DNA of 47,175 bases from Catenovulum maritimum (GTDB taxonomy: Bacteria; Pseudomonadota; Gammaproteobacteria; Enterobacterales; Alteromonadaceae): positions 1 through 47,175 of the forward strand of contig NZ_KQ130507.1 in assembly GCF_001050375.1 (NCBI RefSeq). The letters run 5' to 3'. Below, in pieces: positions 9,033-20,675 of the stretch. A model generated the notes under the pieces. It saw nothing but the letters and a program-made list of their open reading frames with translations, did no database searches and had not been told where the DNA came from. Numbering within the stretch: the first letter of the stretch is position 1; the number at the start of each line of letters is the position of its first letter. A program made the position numbers and the translations under genes.

Positions 9033-9167
9033 TTACTTGCGACTGGCTTCATACCACAACAAGAAAAACTCAAACGCTAGATATAAAACTAAACCAATAA
9101 CACCTATTATCACCATCCAATAGACAGCTTTTAAGAACACTTTTATTGGGTTAACTCTTTTCGACAT
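9033..9167 (-). CDS. 44-residue single-span membrane protein after serS
   Basis: A small open frame of 44 codons. The N-terminus is basic (MSKRVNPIKVFLKA), followed by one hydrophobic helix from about residue 15 to 37 (VYWMVIIGVIGLVLYLAFEF) and a short tail ending ASRK. AAAGG lies about seven bases before the ATG. It begins 27 bases after the serS stop and ends about 26 bases before the shared terminator, so it should be on the serS transcript. I do not recognise a family. The basic N-terminus and single helix suggest a cytoplasmic-in orientation in the inner membrane. Confidence 0.65.
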   Translation of the reverse strand: MSKRVNPIKVFLKAVYWMVIIGVIGLVLYLAFEFFLLWYEASRK

Positions 9168-9194
9168 AATCTAACCTTTAAGTTTTATCAATTT

Positions 9195-10493
<1,299 letters not shown>

Positions 10494-10586
10494 TTACCTA
10501 ATATTAATGATTAAACTATTTTAATATCCTGAATCGACAATCATGTAAGCAATTCTAGGTATTTCAGTTTTATGTTTTAGTAAAAA

Positions 10587-10973
10587 TTACAATTTAAGTC
10601 CAGCGAGCTTACTACCAGCCCAGACTGCAAATAAACAAATCACGACATTAAAGACTACATTTAATACAGCTTTCACCCAGTCGCCTTGCTGAGCTAATAA
10701 TAAAGTATCCATTGAGAAGGTTGAAAAAGTGGTTAACGCACCTAAAAAACCGATACCGATAAAAGTTCGCCACGGAACTAACTGTAACCAACCTTGGGCA
10801 ATCAGAGTATATAAAAACCCGATTAGTAATGAGCCTAAAATATTGACTAAAAGTGTACCAAATGGAAAGCTTTTGCCAAACCAAATTAATGCGAGTTGGG
10901 ATAAAAAATATCTTAAACAGGCACCCGTTGCGCCACCAATAGCAATAAAAGTATATGTTAATAAATTATTCAT
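10587..10973 (-). CDS. crcB: Fluoride exporter CrcB/Fluc
   Basis: A 128-residue inner-membrane fluoride channel subunit with four hydrophobic segments. Family motifs: [10 protein letters not shown] near residue 13, [16 protein letters not shown] near 38 and [14 protein letters not shown] near 79. It works as an antiparallel dimer. Its ATG lies inside the last codons of rarA (8-base overlap) with an AAGGTG ribosome-binding site, so translation is coupled to rarA. No fluoride riboswitch precedes it, and the overlap leaves no room for one. Confidence 0.95.
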   Translation of the reverse strand: MNNLLTYTFIAIGGATGACLRYFLSQLALIWFGKSFPFGTLLVNILGSLLIGFLYTLIAQGWLQLVPWRTFIGIGFLGALTTFSTFSMDTLLLAQQGDWVKAVLNVVFNVVICLFAVWAGSKLAGLKL

Positions 10974-12291
10974 AGCGTTTCACCTTACTTTGTTGGTCAA
11001 GTTGACGTAAGTAGTCAAGCTTCTCGCTAATTTGCTTTTCTAAGCCACGTGGACTGGGTTGGTAGTATCGATTATGTTGAATTTCTTCAGGCAAATAATT
11101 TTCACCTGCCGCATAAGCATTCTCTTCATTATGGGCGTATCTATACTCTGCACCATGCCCTAATGATTTAGCTAACTCTGTTGGTGCGTTTCTTAGATGG
11201 GCTGGTACATCATAGCTCGGTAGGTTTTGTGCATCTCTCAATGCTGCTTTAAACCCAACATAAACCGCATTACTCTTAGGCGCACATGCCATAAAGACCG
11301 CAGCTTGAGCAATCGCTCTTTCCCCTTCTGAAGGACCAACACGAGTAAAGCAATCCCATGCATTAATTGCTAACTGCATGGCTCTAGGATCGGCATTACC
11401 TATATCTTCAGAAGCTATAGCAAGCAACCGACGTGCCACATAAAGCGGATCAACACCAGCCTTTAGCATTCTTGCATACCAATACAGAGCGGCATCTGGA
11501 TCAGAGCCGCGTACTGATTTATGAAATGCAGAGATCATGTCATAGAAAACATCACCGCCTTTGTCGCCTGCCACTATTTTATACTGGCTGACAGACTGAA
11601 TATGTTCGGGTGTAACTATTTTTTGATTCTGGCTGTCTGGTTCAACTATATCACTCAGCAGCTCAATTAGATTAAGCAAGTTTCTTGCATCGCCGTCTGC
11701 CACTTTAATTAAAATTTGGCGAACTTCTGGGCTAAAAGTTAATTCGGCGGCATCAAAACTTAAATCAGGTTGGTTTTTGACTAAATCGAAAAGTTTGTTT
11801 AAATCAGCATCTGTATGTTTCTGGAGTAAGTAAACTCTAGCTCGAGACAATAGAGCCCGATTCAATTCAAAACTTGGGTTTTCTGTTGTCGCTCCAATAA
11901 AAATAACTGTGCCATCTTCAATAAAAGGCAGAAATGCATCTTGTTGAGATTTATTAAACCTATGTACTTCGTCAACAAATAACAGGGTTTTTAATCCTTT
12001 CTCATTAGCAACTTGTTTGGCTTTATCAATTGCTTGACGTATATCTTTAACGCCTGAAGTAACAGCTGAGATTCTTTCTATATGCGCATTAACATAATTG
12101 GCAATTAATTCTGCTAATGTAGTTTTACCGGTTCCGGGAGGCCCCCAGAGGATCATAGAGTGAATTCGCCCTTTTTCTATTGAGCGATAAAGTGGTTTTC
12201 CAGCAGAAAGTATATGAGATTGGCCAATATAATCTTGCAAACGCTTTGGCCGCATTCTCGCAGCCAAAGGGGCGTTAAGTTGTTCAAACAA
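10966..12291 (-). CDS. rarA: Replication-associated recombination protein A (AAA+ ATPase)
   Basis: A 441-residue clamp-loader-like AAA+ ATPase (RarA/MgsA, bacterial WRNIP1 homologue) acting at stalled replication forks. Walker A is GPPGTGKT at residues 50-57, Walker B LLFVDEVH ends near residue 110, and sensor 1 is GATTENPSF. The C-terminal half carries the RarA oligomerisation domain ([33 protein letters not shown]). The start is TTG at 12291, two bases after lolA; it preserves the PLAARMRP N-terminus of E. coli RarA, whereas the first ATG would cut it off. Confidence 0.96.
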   Translation of the reverse strand: MFEQLNAPLAARMRPKRLQDYIGQSHILSAGKPLYRSIEKGRIHSMILWGPPGTGKTTLAELIANYVNAHIERISAVTSGVKDIRQAIDKAKQVANEKGLKTLLFVDEVHRFNKSQQDAFLPFIEDGTVIFIGATTENPSFELNRALLSRARVYLLQKHTDADLNKLFDLVKNQPDLSFDAAELTFSPEVRQILIKVADGDARNLLNLIELLSDIVEPDSQNQKIVTPEHIQSVSQYKIVAGDKGGDVFYDMISAFHKSVRGSDPDAALYWYARMLKAGVDPLYVARRLLAIASEDIGNADPRAMQLAINAWDCFTRVGPSEGERAIAQAAVFMACAPKSNAVYVGFKAALRDAQNLPSYDVPAHLRNAPTELAKSLGHGAEYRYAHNEENAYAAGENYLPEEIQHNRYYQPSPRGLEKQISEKLDYLRQLDQQSKVKRYE

Positions 12292-12292
12292 A

Positions 12293-12928
12293 TTATTGCC
12301 TTTGATCGTCTAAGTCAGCACCAATAGGCATCACAAAATCAAAAAAGTTAGCTTCAAAATCTTTTAATGCTTTCGCTTTAAAATTAGATAATTGATACAA
12401 GCTAGTCTGGCCTTGGCGATCTAAAATTTGTAATGATTCTATTTTTGATTGTTCTGAAAAAATCAGGCTCAATTTAACTATCTGACTATCTTTATCTGTT
12501 GGAAGCACTTCATATTGATTTTGATCTAGTTTTTTCACTTGATACTGCTGCCAAGCTTTTGAGTTTGGTTCCATCAAAAGTAAAATTGGGTTGGCTTTAA
12601 TTGTTTCAGATAAATCATATGCTGTAACTTGTTCAACAAATGGGTCATAAAACCAAACAGTTTTACCGTCAGATTGGAGTAAATTCTCGTTTGGCGCACC
12701 GGTTAACCATTTAAATTTATCAGGTTGAACCAGATCTATTTGGCCATTCGACATTTGTACAACCTGCTTTTTGCTATCAATAACTTGTTGCTTAAATTGA
12801 GCGCTAAAGCCAGAAATGCTGACAAGCTTTTGCTGTAATTGCTGCATCTCTGTAGTTTCTGCATTTGTAAAAAAAGCCAAATTGAATAATAAACTAGCTG
12901 AAATTATATTTTTAAACATTTTTATCAT
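12293..12928 (-). CDS. lolA: Outer-membrane lipoprotein carrier LolA
   Basis: A 211-residue periplasmic chaperone that carries lipoproteins from LolCDE to LolB. It has a signal peptide ([20 protein letters not shown], cleavage near residue 23) and the LolA pattern FSAQFKQQV ... [13 protein letters not shown] ... [20 protein letters not shown]. It begins two bases after the ftsK stop, between ftsK and rarA, its usual place. Several lipoproteins elsewhere in the window (beta-helix protein, PqiC, NlpI, OmpA-like, Ala/Thr-rich) are its likely cargo. Confidence 0.97.
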   Translation of the reverse strand: MIKMFKNIISASLLFNLAFFTNAETTEMQQLQQKLVSISGFSAQFKQQVIDSKKQVVQMSNGQIDLVQPDKFKWLTGAPNENLLQSDGKTVWFYDPFVEQVTAYDLSETIKANPILLLMEPNSKAWQQYQVKKLDQNQYEVLPTDKDSQIVKLSLIFSEQSKIESLQILDRQGQTSLYQLSNFKAKALKDFEANFFDFVMPIGADLDDQRQ

Positions 12929-12930
12929 TA

Positions 12931-15645
12931 TTAATCCATTCTTGGTGGAGCAGGAGCTAATACTTCTCGCGAACCATTATGGCCAGCAGATGTTACGACA
13001 CCTGTTGCTTCCATTTGTTCAACTATTCGAGCGGCTCTATTGTAACCTATTCTAAATTTTCGCTGTACACTTGAAACAGAAACTTTACGAGTTTCTGTTA
13101 CAAAAGCGACGGCTTCGTCGTACAAGGCATCGGAATCTTCATCACTCGATTCAGCTTGTTCTCCTGGTAACAAAATTTCTTCACTTGAATCACCGCTTAA
13201 TATCTCGTCAATATAAACCGGTGTGCCTCTTGCTTTCCAGTCTGCAACAACAGCATGTACTTCATGATCATCAATAAATGCGCCGTGGACTCGAGTCGGC
13301 ACGCTAGTGCCAGATGGTAAATACAACATATCACCCATCCCTAGCAGAGCTTCAGCACCTTGTTGGTCTAATATGGTTCGGGAATCAATTTTAGACGAAA
13401 CTTGGAAAGCCATTCGAGTTGGAACATTCGCCTTAATCAAACCAGTAATAACATCCACAGATGGTCTTTGCGTTGCTAAAATTAAATGTATACCTGCCGC
13501 TCGCGCTTTTTGTGCAATTCGGGCAATTAACTCTTCCACTTTTTTACCGACTATCATCATCATGTCTGCAAATTCGTCGATAACGACGACAATAGCAGGT
13601 AATTTTTCTAGTTCAGGGGCGACTTCATCCATGCTGTCTCCGGGTTTCCAGAGTGGATCTTGTAAAGGCTCTCCAGCTTCTTGAGCTTGTAATACTTTGG
13701 CGTTATAACCTTTCATGTTTCTCACGCCCAATGCTGACATTAGCTTGTATCGGCGCTCCATCTCGCCAACACACCACCTCAATGCATTGGAAGCCTCTTT
13801 CATATCTATGACAACTTCACATAATAAGTGAGGAATACCTTCGTAAACCGATAGCTCCAACATTTTAGGATCTATCATGATTAGACGAACATCTTCTGGG
13901 GCTGATTTATATAAAAGTGAGGTGATCATGACATTGACCCCCACAGATTTACCAGAACCAGTTGTACCCGCAACGAGCAAATGAGGCATTTTCGCTAAAT
14001 CAACAACCACAGGCTTACCTGATATATCCCCCCCAAGCACCATAGTAAGTGGGGACTTACTATTGGTAAACTCTTTACTGTCAACTACCTCACTCATGCG
14101 AACAATTTCTCTATGCTTGTTCGGTAGCTCTAAGCCGACATAAGATTTACCAGGAATAACCTCGACCACCCGCACACTCACGGCAGATAAAGAACGGGCG
14201 ATGTCTTTAGATAAGTTAGTAATTTTTGAAACTTTTACACCGGGTGCGAGGTCAAGTTCTAGTCGAGTGATAACGGGTCCAGGATACATGCCAACCACAG
14301 TCGCTTGTACACCAAAATCTAATAATTTAGTCTCGACTAAGCGAGCTACGGCATCCATTTCTTCTTGGGTAATTGGATTTGTTTTCTTATCCGGGCGATC
14401 TAATAAATCAAAAGAAGGAAAATCGCCAATCGGTTCCGGTTTATCTGCTAGCTGTTGTAGCTTATCTTTAGTTGCTTGTGTCGCACTGGCGTTAATTAAA
14501 TCCGCTAGGTGGGAGTCATTTGCTTTAACTCTTATGTGGGCTTTTTCAGCTGTTTGTATTTTCTCAGACTCTAACGGTAACAAAGACTGCATTTCATCAT
14601 CATCTAACTCAGGCAGCTCGCCAATTTTAGGTTCATTATCTTCATCAGCTAGATCGTCAAAATGAGTGAGGCTATTCTCAGAGATTGGTTCTAATGGTGC
14701 ATCTAACTCTTTAGCTTCAACCTTTTTAGACGTGCTAAATAAGCGATTGATTTTATCTTTGATGCCATGCTTACTTTCAGCTTGTTGTTGCTCGTCTGAT
14801 ATATCTACTTGCTGTTCACTATTTTCATTAAGATTAGAGCTAGGGTCAGCTTGGCTTGCTGTTTCTTGCTTTTCTTCAGCCTCTGCTGAGAAATAATTAT
14901 GTGCGATAGCTAAATCTGAATTGTCGGAGCTTGTTGTTTCAGGTAAGTAATTTACCGTTTCTGGCGCTAAATTTTCTTCTTCTGTGGTCGTCACAGCTAA
15001 TTCCGTTGCTTGGTTTTGTTCCTGCTCTCGACCTTGCTTGAATTCTGATATTTTTTGCCAACACCACTGCCCCGCATTAATACAAAGCTCACCCGTTTTG
15101 TCTATTAGAAATAACCAAGAAATCCCTGATAACAAAGTAAAGCCAGTGCAGAAAAAGCACAGCAAGAGTAAAGTGGTTCCAACAAAATTAAAATACGGCA
15201 GCATGGAGCCACTAATCACATCACCAATTAATCCGCCTGATGAATAGATGAAAACATCCGAAAAATTCATGCTCGATAACGAGGTAGCGGAAATGAGTAA
15301 TAAAATAAAACCGATAACTCTCAAGCCTAAGGCTAAAAAGTCTATTTCAAAAAAATTAATTTTACGCTGAAACAAAGACCAGCCTAAAAAAGCAGAAGCG
15401 GGCGGAACTAAAAACGCAGCAAAGCCTAAAAAGAAAAACAGTAAATCTGACAGCCAAGCGCCACTCGCCCCAGCTAGGTTACGAATTGGTACATCATAGC
15501 CACTCTGACTCCAACTTGGATCAAGCGGATCAAACGAAACTAATGAAATTAAGACAAAAATAGCGAAACCGGCAAAAGTGATTAGACCAACTTCTAATAA
15601 CCTTTGAATCCCTGATAATGATTTACTTTGGGCTGCTTTATCCAA
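12931..15645 (-). CDS. ftsK: DNA translocase FtsK
   Basis: A 904-residue divisome protein that pumps chromosome ends across the septum and activates XerCD at dif. The N-terminus has four or five membrane segments (residues about 20-185) with the DPSWSQ signature. An acidic, Gln-rich linker follows to about residue 400; it is much shorter than in E. coli (1329 residues), as is usual in Alteromonadales. The motor has Walker [10 protein letters not shown] and Walker [11 protein letters not shown]. The C-terminal gamma domain ([25 protein letters not shown]) is the winged helix that reads KOPS. The start is TTG at 15645; an equivalent ATG is lacking. An lrp gene, usual just upstream, is absent. 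Confidence 0.97.
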   Translation of the reverse strand: MDKAAQSKSLSGIQRLLEVGLITFAGFAIFVLISLVSFDPLDPSWSQSGYDVPIRNLAGASGAWLSDLLFFFLGFAAFLVPPASAFLGWSLFQRKINFFEIDFLALGLRVIGFILLLISATSLSSMNFSDVFIYSSGGLIGDVISGSMLPYFNFVGTTLLLLCFFCTGFTLLSGISWLFLIDKTGELCINAGQWCWQKISEFKQGREQEQNQATELAVTTTEEENLAPETVNYLPETTSSDNSDLAIAHNYFSAEAEEKQETASQADPSSNLNENSEQQVDISDEQQQAESKHGIKDKINRLFSTSKKVEAKELDAPLEPISENSLTHFDDLADEDNEPKIGELPELDDDEMQSLLPLESEKIQTAEKAHIRVKANDSHLADLINASATQATKDKLQQLADKPEPIGDFPSFDLLDRPDKKTNPITQEEMDAVARLVETKLLDFGVQATVVGMYPGPVITRLELDLAPGVKVSKITNLSKDIARSLSAVSVRVVEVIPGKSYVGLELPNKHREIVRMSEVVDSKEFTNSKSPLTMVLGGDISGKPVVVDLAKMPHLLVAGTTGSGKSVGVNVMITSLLYKSAPEDVRLIMIDPKMLELSVYEGIPHLLCEVVIDMKEASNALRWCVGEMERRYKLMSALGVRNMKGYNAKVLQAQEAGEPLQDPLWKPGDSMDEVAPELEKLPAIVVVIDEFADMMMIVGKKVEELIARIAQKARAAGIHLILATQRPSVDVITGLIKANVPTRMAFQVSSKIDSRTILDQQGAEALLGMGDMLYLPSGTSVPTRVHGAFIDDHEVHAVVADWKARGTPVYIDEILSGDSSEEILLPGEQAESSDEDSDALYDEAVAFVTETRKVSVSSVQRKFRIGYNRAARIVEQMEATGVVTSAGHNGSREVLAPAPPRMD

Positions 15646-15896
15646 ACGAAAAAAATTCCTACTAAACTTGAAGACAAACGAATCTAATTTATATCTTTGA
15701 CTTAAAATAGCGTAAAAGTTTCATCTAGCTACCGACTCTGTTTCAAAGATTTAGGCAGAGTATATCTTACTGCTAGCTAAATCACACCTAGTTAGATTTA
15801 AATTGTGAAACACTCGATAGATGCAATTTTTAAGCTCAAATCGTGACTAAAAACCAAGGTTTACTATACTTAAAATTTGCGAGTTGAGATGATTTT
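15646..15896. promoter_or_regulatory. Divergent ftsK / ald intergenic region
   Basis: A 251-base gap between divergent genes. I see no open frame long enough for Lrp, which occupies this slot in relatives. A possible ald -10 TATACT lies at 15865-15870 with a weak -35 about 18 bases upstream. Confidence 0.35.
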
Positions 15897-16970
15897 ATGC
15901 AAATTGGCGTCCCGAAAGAAATTAAATCCGATGAGTACCGGGTTGGTTTAACGCCCGAGTCAGTCCAATCCTTAACTTTAGCGGGTCATACTGTTTGGAT
16001 AGAGACGCAAGCTGGTCAAGGAGTCTTACGTACCGATCAAGATTACATTCACTCTGGAGCACAGGTCGTTTCTAAAACCGAAGTATTTAAGCAAGCTGAA
16101 CTCATCATTAAAGTAAAAGAACCTCAGCCTAGTGAATACAAGTTATTTACACCTAAGCATATATTGTTTACTTACCTGCACCTTGCTGCCGAGCCAGAAT
16201 TAACCCAAGCGCTTATTCAGTCTAAATGCACAGCAATCGGCTATGAAACAGTTCAATTAGCAGATAGTAGCTTGCCTTTATTAAAGCCTATGTCAGAAAT
16301 AGCAGGCCGTTTAGCCATGCAGATTGGCGCAGAATTATTAACTAAACCTAAAGGTGGTATGGGCAAGCTCATCGGTGGGTTAAGTGACACACCACCCGCA
16401 AAAGTAACCATAATTGGTAGTGGGATTGTAGGCCAACATGCTTTAGCCAGCGCAATTGGGTTATCAGCAGATGTCACTTTATTGGACACTAATCAAGATA
16501 AACTAAATTTAATGTCGGAGAAATATAAACATAATCTCAAGTGTGTAATATCTAATTTAGAGAATCTACAAAAATCAGTATTAGACTCTGACATCATTAT
16601 TGGAGCCGTTTTAATTCCGGGTGCTAAAGCACCTAAATTAATACCTCTTGATTGGCTAGAACAGATGAAAAGTAAAGCAGTACTAGTCGATGTGGCCATT
16701 GATCAAGGTGGCTGCTTTAGTAGCTCAAAAGCAACCACACATAAGATCCCCTACTTCATTCAGGCTGATGTTATTCATTCTTGTATTGCAAACTTGCCTG
16801 GTGCGGTACCACTCAGTGCAAGCTATGCATTAAATAAGGCAACCTTAAAATATATAGAAGCGATAGCTAATCACGGCTTAAGCAAGGCAATTGAATATTT
16901 ACCTGAATTAAAGCTAGGTATCAACCTAGCAAACGGTGATATTTGTCATCCAAGCATTAGGCGCTATTAA
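15897..16970 (+). CDS. ald: Alanine dehydrogenase
   Basis: A 357-residue NAD-dependent enzyme interconverting L-alanine and pyruvate plus ammonia, usually for alanine catabolism. Catalytic and substrate residues fall at the standard positions: Arg15 (EYRVGLTP), Lys74 (KVKEP) and His95 (TYLHLAAEPELT). The dinucleotide fold has GSGIVG near residue 173, and VDVAIDQGG holds the conserved Asp. The C-terminal DVIHSCIANLPGAVP is typical. It is about 14 residues shorter than the usual 371, mainly at the C-terminus, but otherwise looks intact. In Shewanella ald, lrp and ftsK are neighbours; here lrp is missing from between them. Confidence 0.93.
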   Translation: MQIGVPKEIKSDEYRVGLTPESVQSLTLAGHTVWIETQAGQGVLRTDQDYIHSGAQVVSKTEVFKQAELIIKVKEPQPSEYKLFTPKHILFTYLHLAAEPELTQALIQSKCTAIGYETVQLADSSLPLLKPMSEIAGRLAMQIGAELLTKPKGGMGKLIGGLSDTPPAKVTIIGSGIVGQHALASAIGLSADVTLLDTNQDKLNLMSEKYKHNLKCVISNLENLQKSVLDSDIIIGAVLIPGAKAPKLIPLDWLEQMKSKAVLVDVAIDQGGCFSSSKATTHKIPYFIQADVIHSCIANLPGAVPLSASYALNKATLKYIEAIANHGLSKAIEYLPELKLGINLANGDICHPSIRRY

Positions 16971-17047
16971 ACCGATTTGGGTCAAGTTTATCCTAGGTCG
17001 TGTTATAATTTGAGCTAAGAAAAGTAATACAAAGATTCACACGCTTA

Positions 17048-17076
17048 GAAAAATAGGCGGAGTTAGGCACTCCACC
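17048..17076 (-). terminator. Intrinsic terminator of the YfiR / GGDEF-EAL operon
   Basis: On the minus strand GGTGGAGT (17076-17069) pairs with ACTCCGCC (17063-17056), with one G-T wobble and a 5-base loop, followed by TATTTTTCT. It begins about 27 bases after the stop codon of the GGDEF-EAL gene. Confidence 0.8.
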
Positions 17077-17102
17077 CTATCGTTTTCTAACAGAAAGAAA
17101 GG

Positions 17103-19505
17103 TTAAGCTTCGCTTTTTTGTTCTGATTCAGAGTGAGATAACTCAAGCACATTTTGAAAAGGCATAGGCTTAGCATAGAAATAACCTTGCATGAAACTAC
17201 AACCTTGTTCATGTAAAAAGTCACTTTGCAGTTGAGTTTCAACCCCTTCGGCTATAATTTCTAGACCTAATTTTTGTGCCATAGCGATAATTGCTGATGC
17301 AATTTCAACATCATGTTGATCATCCGGAATATCTCGAATAAAGCTGCGATCAATTTTAACACTATGGATAGGGAAACGTTTTAAATAAGCTAATGATGAA
17401 TAACCTGTGCCAAAATCATCAATCGATAATCGAATACCTAGATCTCTCAGCTGGTGCATTATTTCTATCGCATGCTGAGTATTCTCCATCACCATAGACT
17501 CTGTTAATTCAAACTCTAATTGCTCTGGTCTAACACTAAATTCGACTAAAACCTGTTTAATTTCATCTAAAAAGCCTTTCGCAAAGAATTGCCTTGCAGA
17601 TAAATTAACGGCAACGCCTTCAATGCCTAAATCGGTTAAATACGCTTCATTTTTAGATATAAAGGCACAAACTTCTCGTAGTACAAACAAGCCAATTTCG
17701 TGTATTAATCCGGTTTCTTCGGCTAAACCGATAAATTTATCTGGCGGTATAAAACCATCTTCTTTATCAATCCATCTAATTAAAGCTTCTGCCCAGAAGA
17801 ATTTTTTAGCGGTTGCATTATATTGTGGTTGCAAATAAACAGATAATTCATTTTCTGATAGCGCATGTTTCAATTTATGCTCTAAACGGACCTTCTGCTT
17901 GATTTCTGTATCTAGCACTTTACTAAAATAAACCGCTTGATTCCGTCCTGAGTCTTTGGCTTTATATAGGGCAATATCAGCATTTCGAATTAACTCAGCT
18001 CCTGTTTCACCATCTCTTGGGTAAACACTGACCCCAATTGAAGCCGTGACATCAAGCAAAGAATCAACGCCCATTGGCGTAACGACGGAGGCTAAAATGT
18101 TTTGAACCAATCTATCTAGTTGAGCTGGACTTTGAATATCACGAATTAATATCATAAATTCGTCTCCACCCATGCGCGAAACCACATCATCAGTCGATAC
18201 TGATTGAGATATCTTACGCGCGACAACAGTCAAGAGCTCATCACCGCACTCATGCCCTTGAGTATCATTAACTCGTTTAAAATGATCTAAATCTAGCATA
18301 AGAACCGCTAGCGACTGATTCATTTTATGAGCTGTTACTATTTCTATTTTAAGGTGATCGTTAAAGAATCTACGATTTGCTAAACCAGTTAATGGATCAT
18401 TGAACGCCATTCTTTCGAGATCATCCTGAGCTTGTTTTAATTCTGTTACGTCGAGTAATGATCCAATGCAGGCAGATAAACTGTCATCGCCCACATCAAC
18501 AGGTGCAATCTGTTCAAGAAATGCTTTTGAAGTGCCTTTAGCCGTAGTAAAACCATATTCAATCATGGCAGAATCAGAAACTAAGTTGGCTTGCGCTAAC
18601 TGATCTGATACTTGCACCCAATCTTCAGCATTAATTTGTCTTCTGTAATCAATAAAAGATAAAGGTAATTTACATTGGGTCATGTCTTGCCATTTCTGGT
18701 TTACATAAACAAATCTATCATCGCTATCTCTAAGGTAAATACCAATTGGTGCATGATCGGCTAACGCTCTAAACCTTTTCTCTGAAATTTGTAATAAATT
18801 ATGCTCTTTCGCTAGACTATCTAACATGCTATTAAACACATCGACTAGCTGACCGACCTCATCATCTTTAGACTTATAAGCTCTGATATCAGAGAAAACA
18901 TTAGTTGTTATACTTTTAGCTGTTTCATGCAGATGGTGTAATGGCGACAACATTCTGGTTAATAAACCATTGGTCAACATATAGATGGCAATAATTGCGA
19001 CGACTAATACTATAGTTAATATACCAACGACTTGCTGCTGACTGGTCTTTATAAAATCAAGATTTGAGTCAATGACTAAAGCACCGATGACCTGACTATT
19101 ATCAGAAATGGATACGAATAAGTTCACATTATCTGCAGAAAATTCGTAATGATTCTCTTGGTAAATATCCTGTTTCGGGGTGCAAACTCTCTTATTGTTA
19201 GCGCTCACATAAAGCGCAAAGAAATCACCGTTTTGATCATATAAACAAATTTGATCTATGGTTTGATGATATTGAGCAGCAGATAAATTAGTATTGGCCG
19301 CAGATACATCATTAAAAATCAACGCAGCGATGCTTCGGTTACCCAAAATTTCAGCAATCACATTTAAATCAGTTACAACTTTGTCTTTGGCTAAATCCTT
19401 TTCAACCAAAAATAATATGGTGCCGATTGCAACAAAGGCTAATACGAAAACAGCAGATAGCCAGCGTATAATGGAAAACTTAAGCGAGTGTCTGGCATTT
19501 ATCAT
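17103..19505 (-). CDS. Membrane GGDEF-EAL protein with CHASE8-like sensor, HAMP and PAS
   Basis: An 800-residue bifunctional-type c-di-GMP protein. A first membrane helix spans residues 13-34, and a periplasmic domain of the YfiN/TpbB CHASE8 type covers about 35-155. A second helix lies at 157-178, HAMP at about 180-235, PAS at 240-355, GGDEF at 360-530 and EAL at 540-790. The catalytic GGDEF motif is intact (RMGGDEF, 446-450), but the upstream inhibitory-site RxxD reads STDD, so product inhibition may be lost. The EAL motif is intact (AEALIRW, 573-575), as is DDFGTGYSSL. It should be able both to make and to degrade c-di-GMP; which dominates cannot be read from sequence. Its ATG overlaps the stop of the YfiR-like gene by four bases, indicating that YfiR controls it from the periplasm. 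Confidence 0.93.
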   Translation of the reverse strand: MINARHSLKFSIIRWLSAVFVLAFVAIGTILFLVEKDLAKDKVVTDLNVIAEILGNRSIAALIFNDVSAANTNLSAAQYHQTIDQICLYDQNGDFFALYVSANNKRVCTPKQDIYQENHYEFSADNVNLFVSISDNSQVIGALVIDSNLDFIKTSQQQVVGILTIVLVVAIIAIYMLTNGLLTRMLSPLHHLHETAKSITTNVFSDIRAYKSKDDEVGQLVDVFNSMLDSLAKEHNLLQISEKRFRALADHAPIGIYLRDSDDRFVYVNQKWQDMTQCKLPLSFIDYRRQINAEDWVQVSDQLAQANLVSDSAMIEYGFTTAKGTSKAFLEQIAPVDVGDDSLSACIGSLLDVTELKQAQDDLERMAFNDPLTGLANRRFFNDHLKIEIVTAHKMNQSLAVLMLDLDHFKRVNDTQGHECGDELLTVVARKISQSVSTDDVVSRMGGDEFMILIRDIQSPAQLDRLVQNILASVVTPMGVDSLLDVTASIGVSVYPRDGETGAELIRNADIALYKAKDSGRNQAVYFSKVLDTEIKQKVRLEHKLKHALSENELSVYLQPQYNATAKKFFWAEALIRWIDKEDGFIPPDKFIGLAEETGLIHEIGLFVLREVCAFISKNEAYLTDLGIEGVAVNLSARQFFAKGFLDEIKQVLVEFSVRPEQLEFELTESMVMENTQHAIEIMHQLRDLGIRLSIDDFGTGYSSLAYLKRFPIHSVKIDRSFIRDIPDDQHDVEIASAIIAMAQKLGLEIIAEGVETQLQSDFLHEQGCSFMQGYFYAKPMPFQNVLELSHSESEQKSEA

Positions 19506-20038
19506 TTTTTAAGGTCCTTAATTTCACTGGCTAATTCTAATAACGCAGAGCTAAAACGAACCTTGTTTTCAGCTGATACAATTAAATTAATATTGAATCT
19601 TATTTTTTTATTTACGTTGATAAGTTCAACTGCAGCAAATTCTTTTTGTTCTTTACAGCCATCGCAAATAACTAATTGTTTATTAAATTGAATATTTTTA
19701 TCTATCGAAGGGGTTTTTTCACCATAAATAATGGTGTGGCAGTCTGTAACACTCTCAGCAAAACTCTTCTTTTCTAAAACTAATACTTCTTTGCCGTACA
19801 CTTTGACGCCACCTGAAGCCATTTTTAATTTATTTTCAGAAGTGGGACTGCCGACAACGCACAGCGCTAATTTGGCATCAGATAGATCTATGGATAAGCG
19901 AGAATATTTTAGAATAGCAAATATCATAGCGGCTCTAACACTACCTTCATCAGGGTTAGAAACTTTAGCATGCGCAATTGATATCTGAAGGCAAAACAGC
20001 CAGGTGATAGTTGTAATATATGTTATTGTTTTTAACAT
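19502..20038 (-). CDS. YfiR-like periplasmic repressor (DUF4154)
   Basis: A 178-residue secreted protein with signal peptide MLKTITYITTITWLFCLQIS and cleavage after about AHA, residue 24. The mature part matches the YfiR/HmsC family: RAAMIFAILKYSRL near residue 35, four Cys at 60, 100, 125 and 128 (YfiR has two disulfides) and the NKKIRFNINLIVSAENKVRFSSALLELA end. In Pseudomonas, YfiR binds the periplasmic domain of the diguanylate cyclase YfiN and holds it off until the periplasm becomes reducing. The four-base overlap with a CHASE8-like GGDEF-EAL gene fits that role. No YfiB/OmpA partner is adjacent. It is somewhat divergent, so the name is by family. Confidence 0.85.
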   Translation of the reverse strand: MLKTITYITTITWLFCLQISIAHAKVSNPDEGSVRAAMIFAILKYSRLSIDLSDAKLALCVVGSPTSENKLKMASGGVKVYGKEVLVLEKKSFAESVTDCHTIIYGEKTPSIDKNIQFNKQLVICDGCKEQKEFAAVELINVNKKIRFNINLIVSAENKVRFSSALLELASEIKDLKK

Positions 20039-20141
20039 TGCAGAGTCCGATTTACTGCGTCATTCGCAATAATTGCAATTAATTCTTAAACCTTGGTTTA
20101 GTCCTGTTATTCCTGCTGACTTACTAGCGAAGTCAGAAGAT

Positions 20142-20675
20142 TTACTCTAATGAATAAATAGAATCCGTTAGCTGATTTAGTAACAAAACTAGTTGCTCTA
20201 TTAAAGCAGAATAACCCACTTCCGTTTGCTGGCCTTCAAAATAAAAAAACTGACTATTATTCAATTTATTATCCAGCATAAGGCTTATGCTGCCAGACAA
20301 ATATGCATTGCCGCTAATACTACCATTAAATTGCTCTAAATGAATCTCTAAACGGCAGGCTTTTTTATCATTACATATAGCAGGTAACTGACCTTTTGCA
20401 TCTATCTGTCTAGTTAAATAGCGTTCAACACCAATTGAAATGGATTCAGCCCATTGATGCTGGGTGCTATAAATAAGTTGATGAGGCGCTTTCACAACTA
20501 AGATTTTTTTACTTTTTAAGTAATCCGCTACCGATACTGTTACCGACATACCTGATAAAGGGCTTAAATGTGCAAGCTTAGGCTTAGGGAGCACATAATA
20601 ATTAACGCTTGGTTGAATTTGACTAGCGCAGGCTGATAGTAAAAAAATTAACATGCCCAATTTTAATAATTTCAT
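20142..20675 (-). CDS. pqiC: PqiC-like outer-membrane lipoprotein
   Basis: A 177-residue lipoprotein with lipobox LLSAC ending at Cys16, of the ABC-type transport auxiliary family (PqiC/YmbA). The early NYYVLPKP segment is characteristic. PqiC forms an outer-membrane ring that docks the PqiB needle for phospholipid transport between membranes. Its ATG overlaps the pqiB stop by four bases and has a strong GGAGAAGG site. Confidence 0.9.
   Translation of the reverse strand: MKLLKLGMLIFLLSACASQIQPSVNYYVLPKPKLAHLSPLSGMSVTVSVADYLKSKKILVVKAPHQLIYSTQHQWAESISIGVERYLTRQIDAKGQLPAICNDKKACRLEIHLEQFNGSISGNAYLSGSISLMLDNKLNNSQFFYFEGQQTEVGYSALIEQLVLLLNQLTDSIYSLE

Noticed and set aside
10974-11010. Fluoride riboswitch before crcB
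   Set aside because: crcB starts inside rarA; the region upstream is rarA coding sequence and leaves no room for a leader.
14201-15247. Three plus-strand open frames within ftsK
   Set aside because: They are shadows of the low-complexity FtsK linker and membrane region, with no independent signals.
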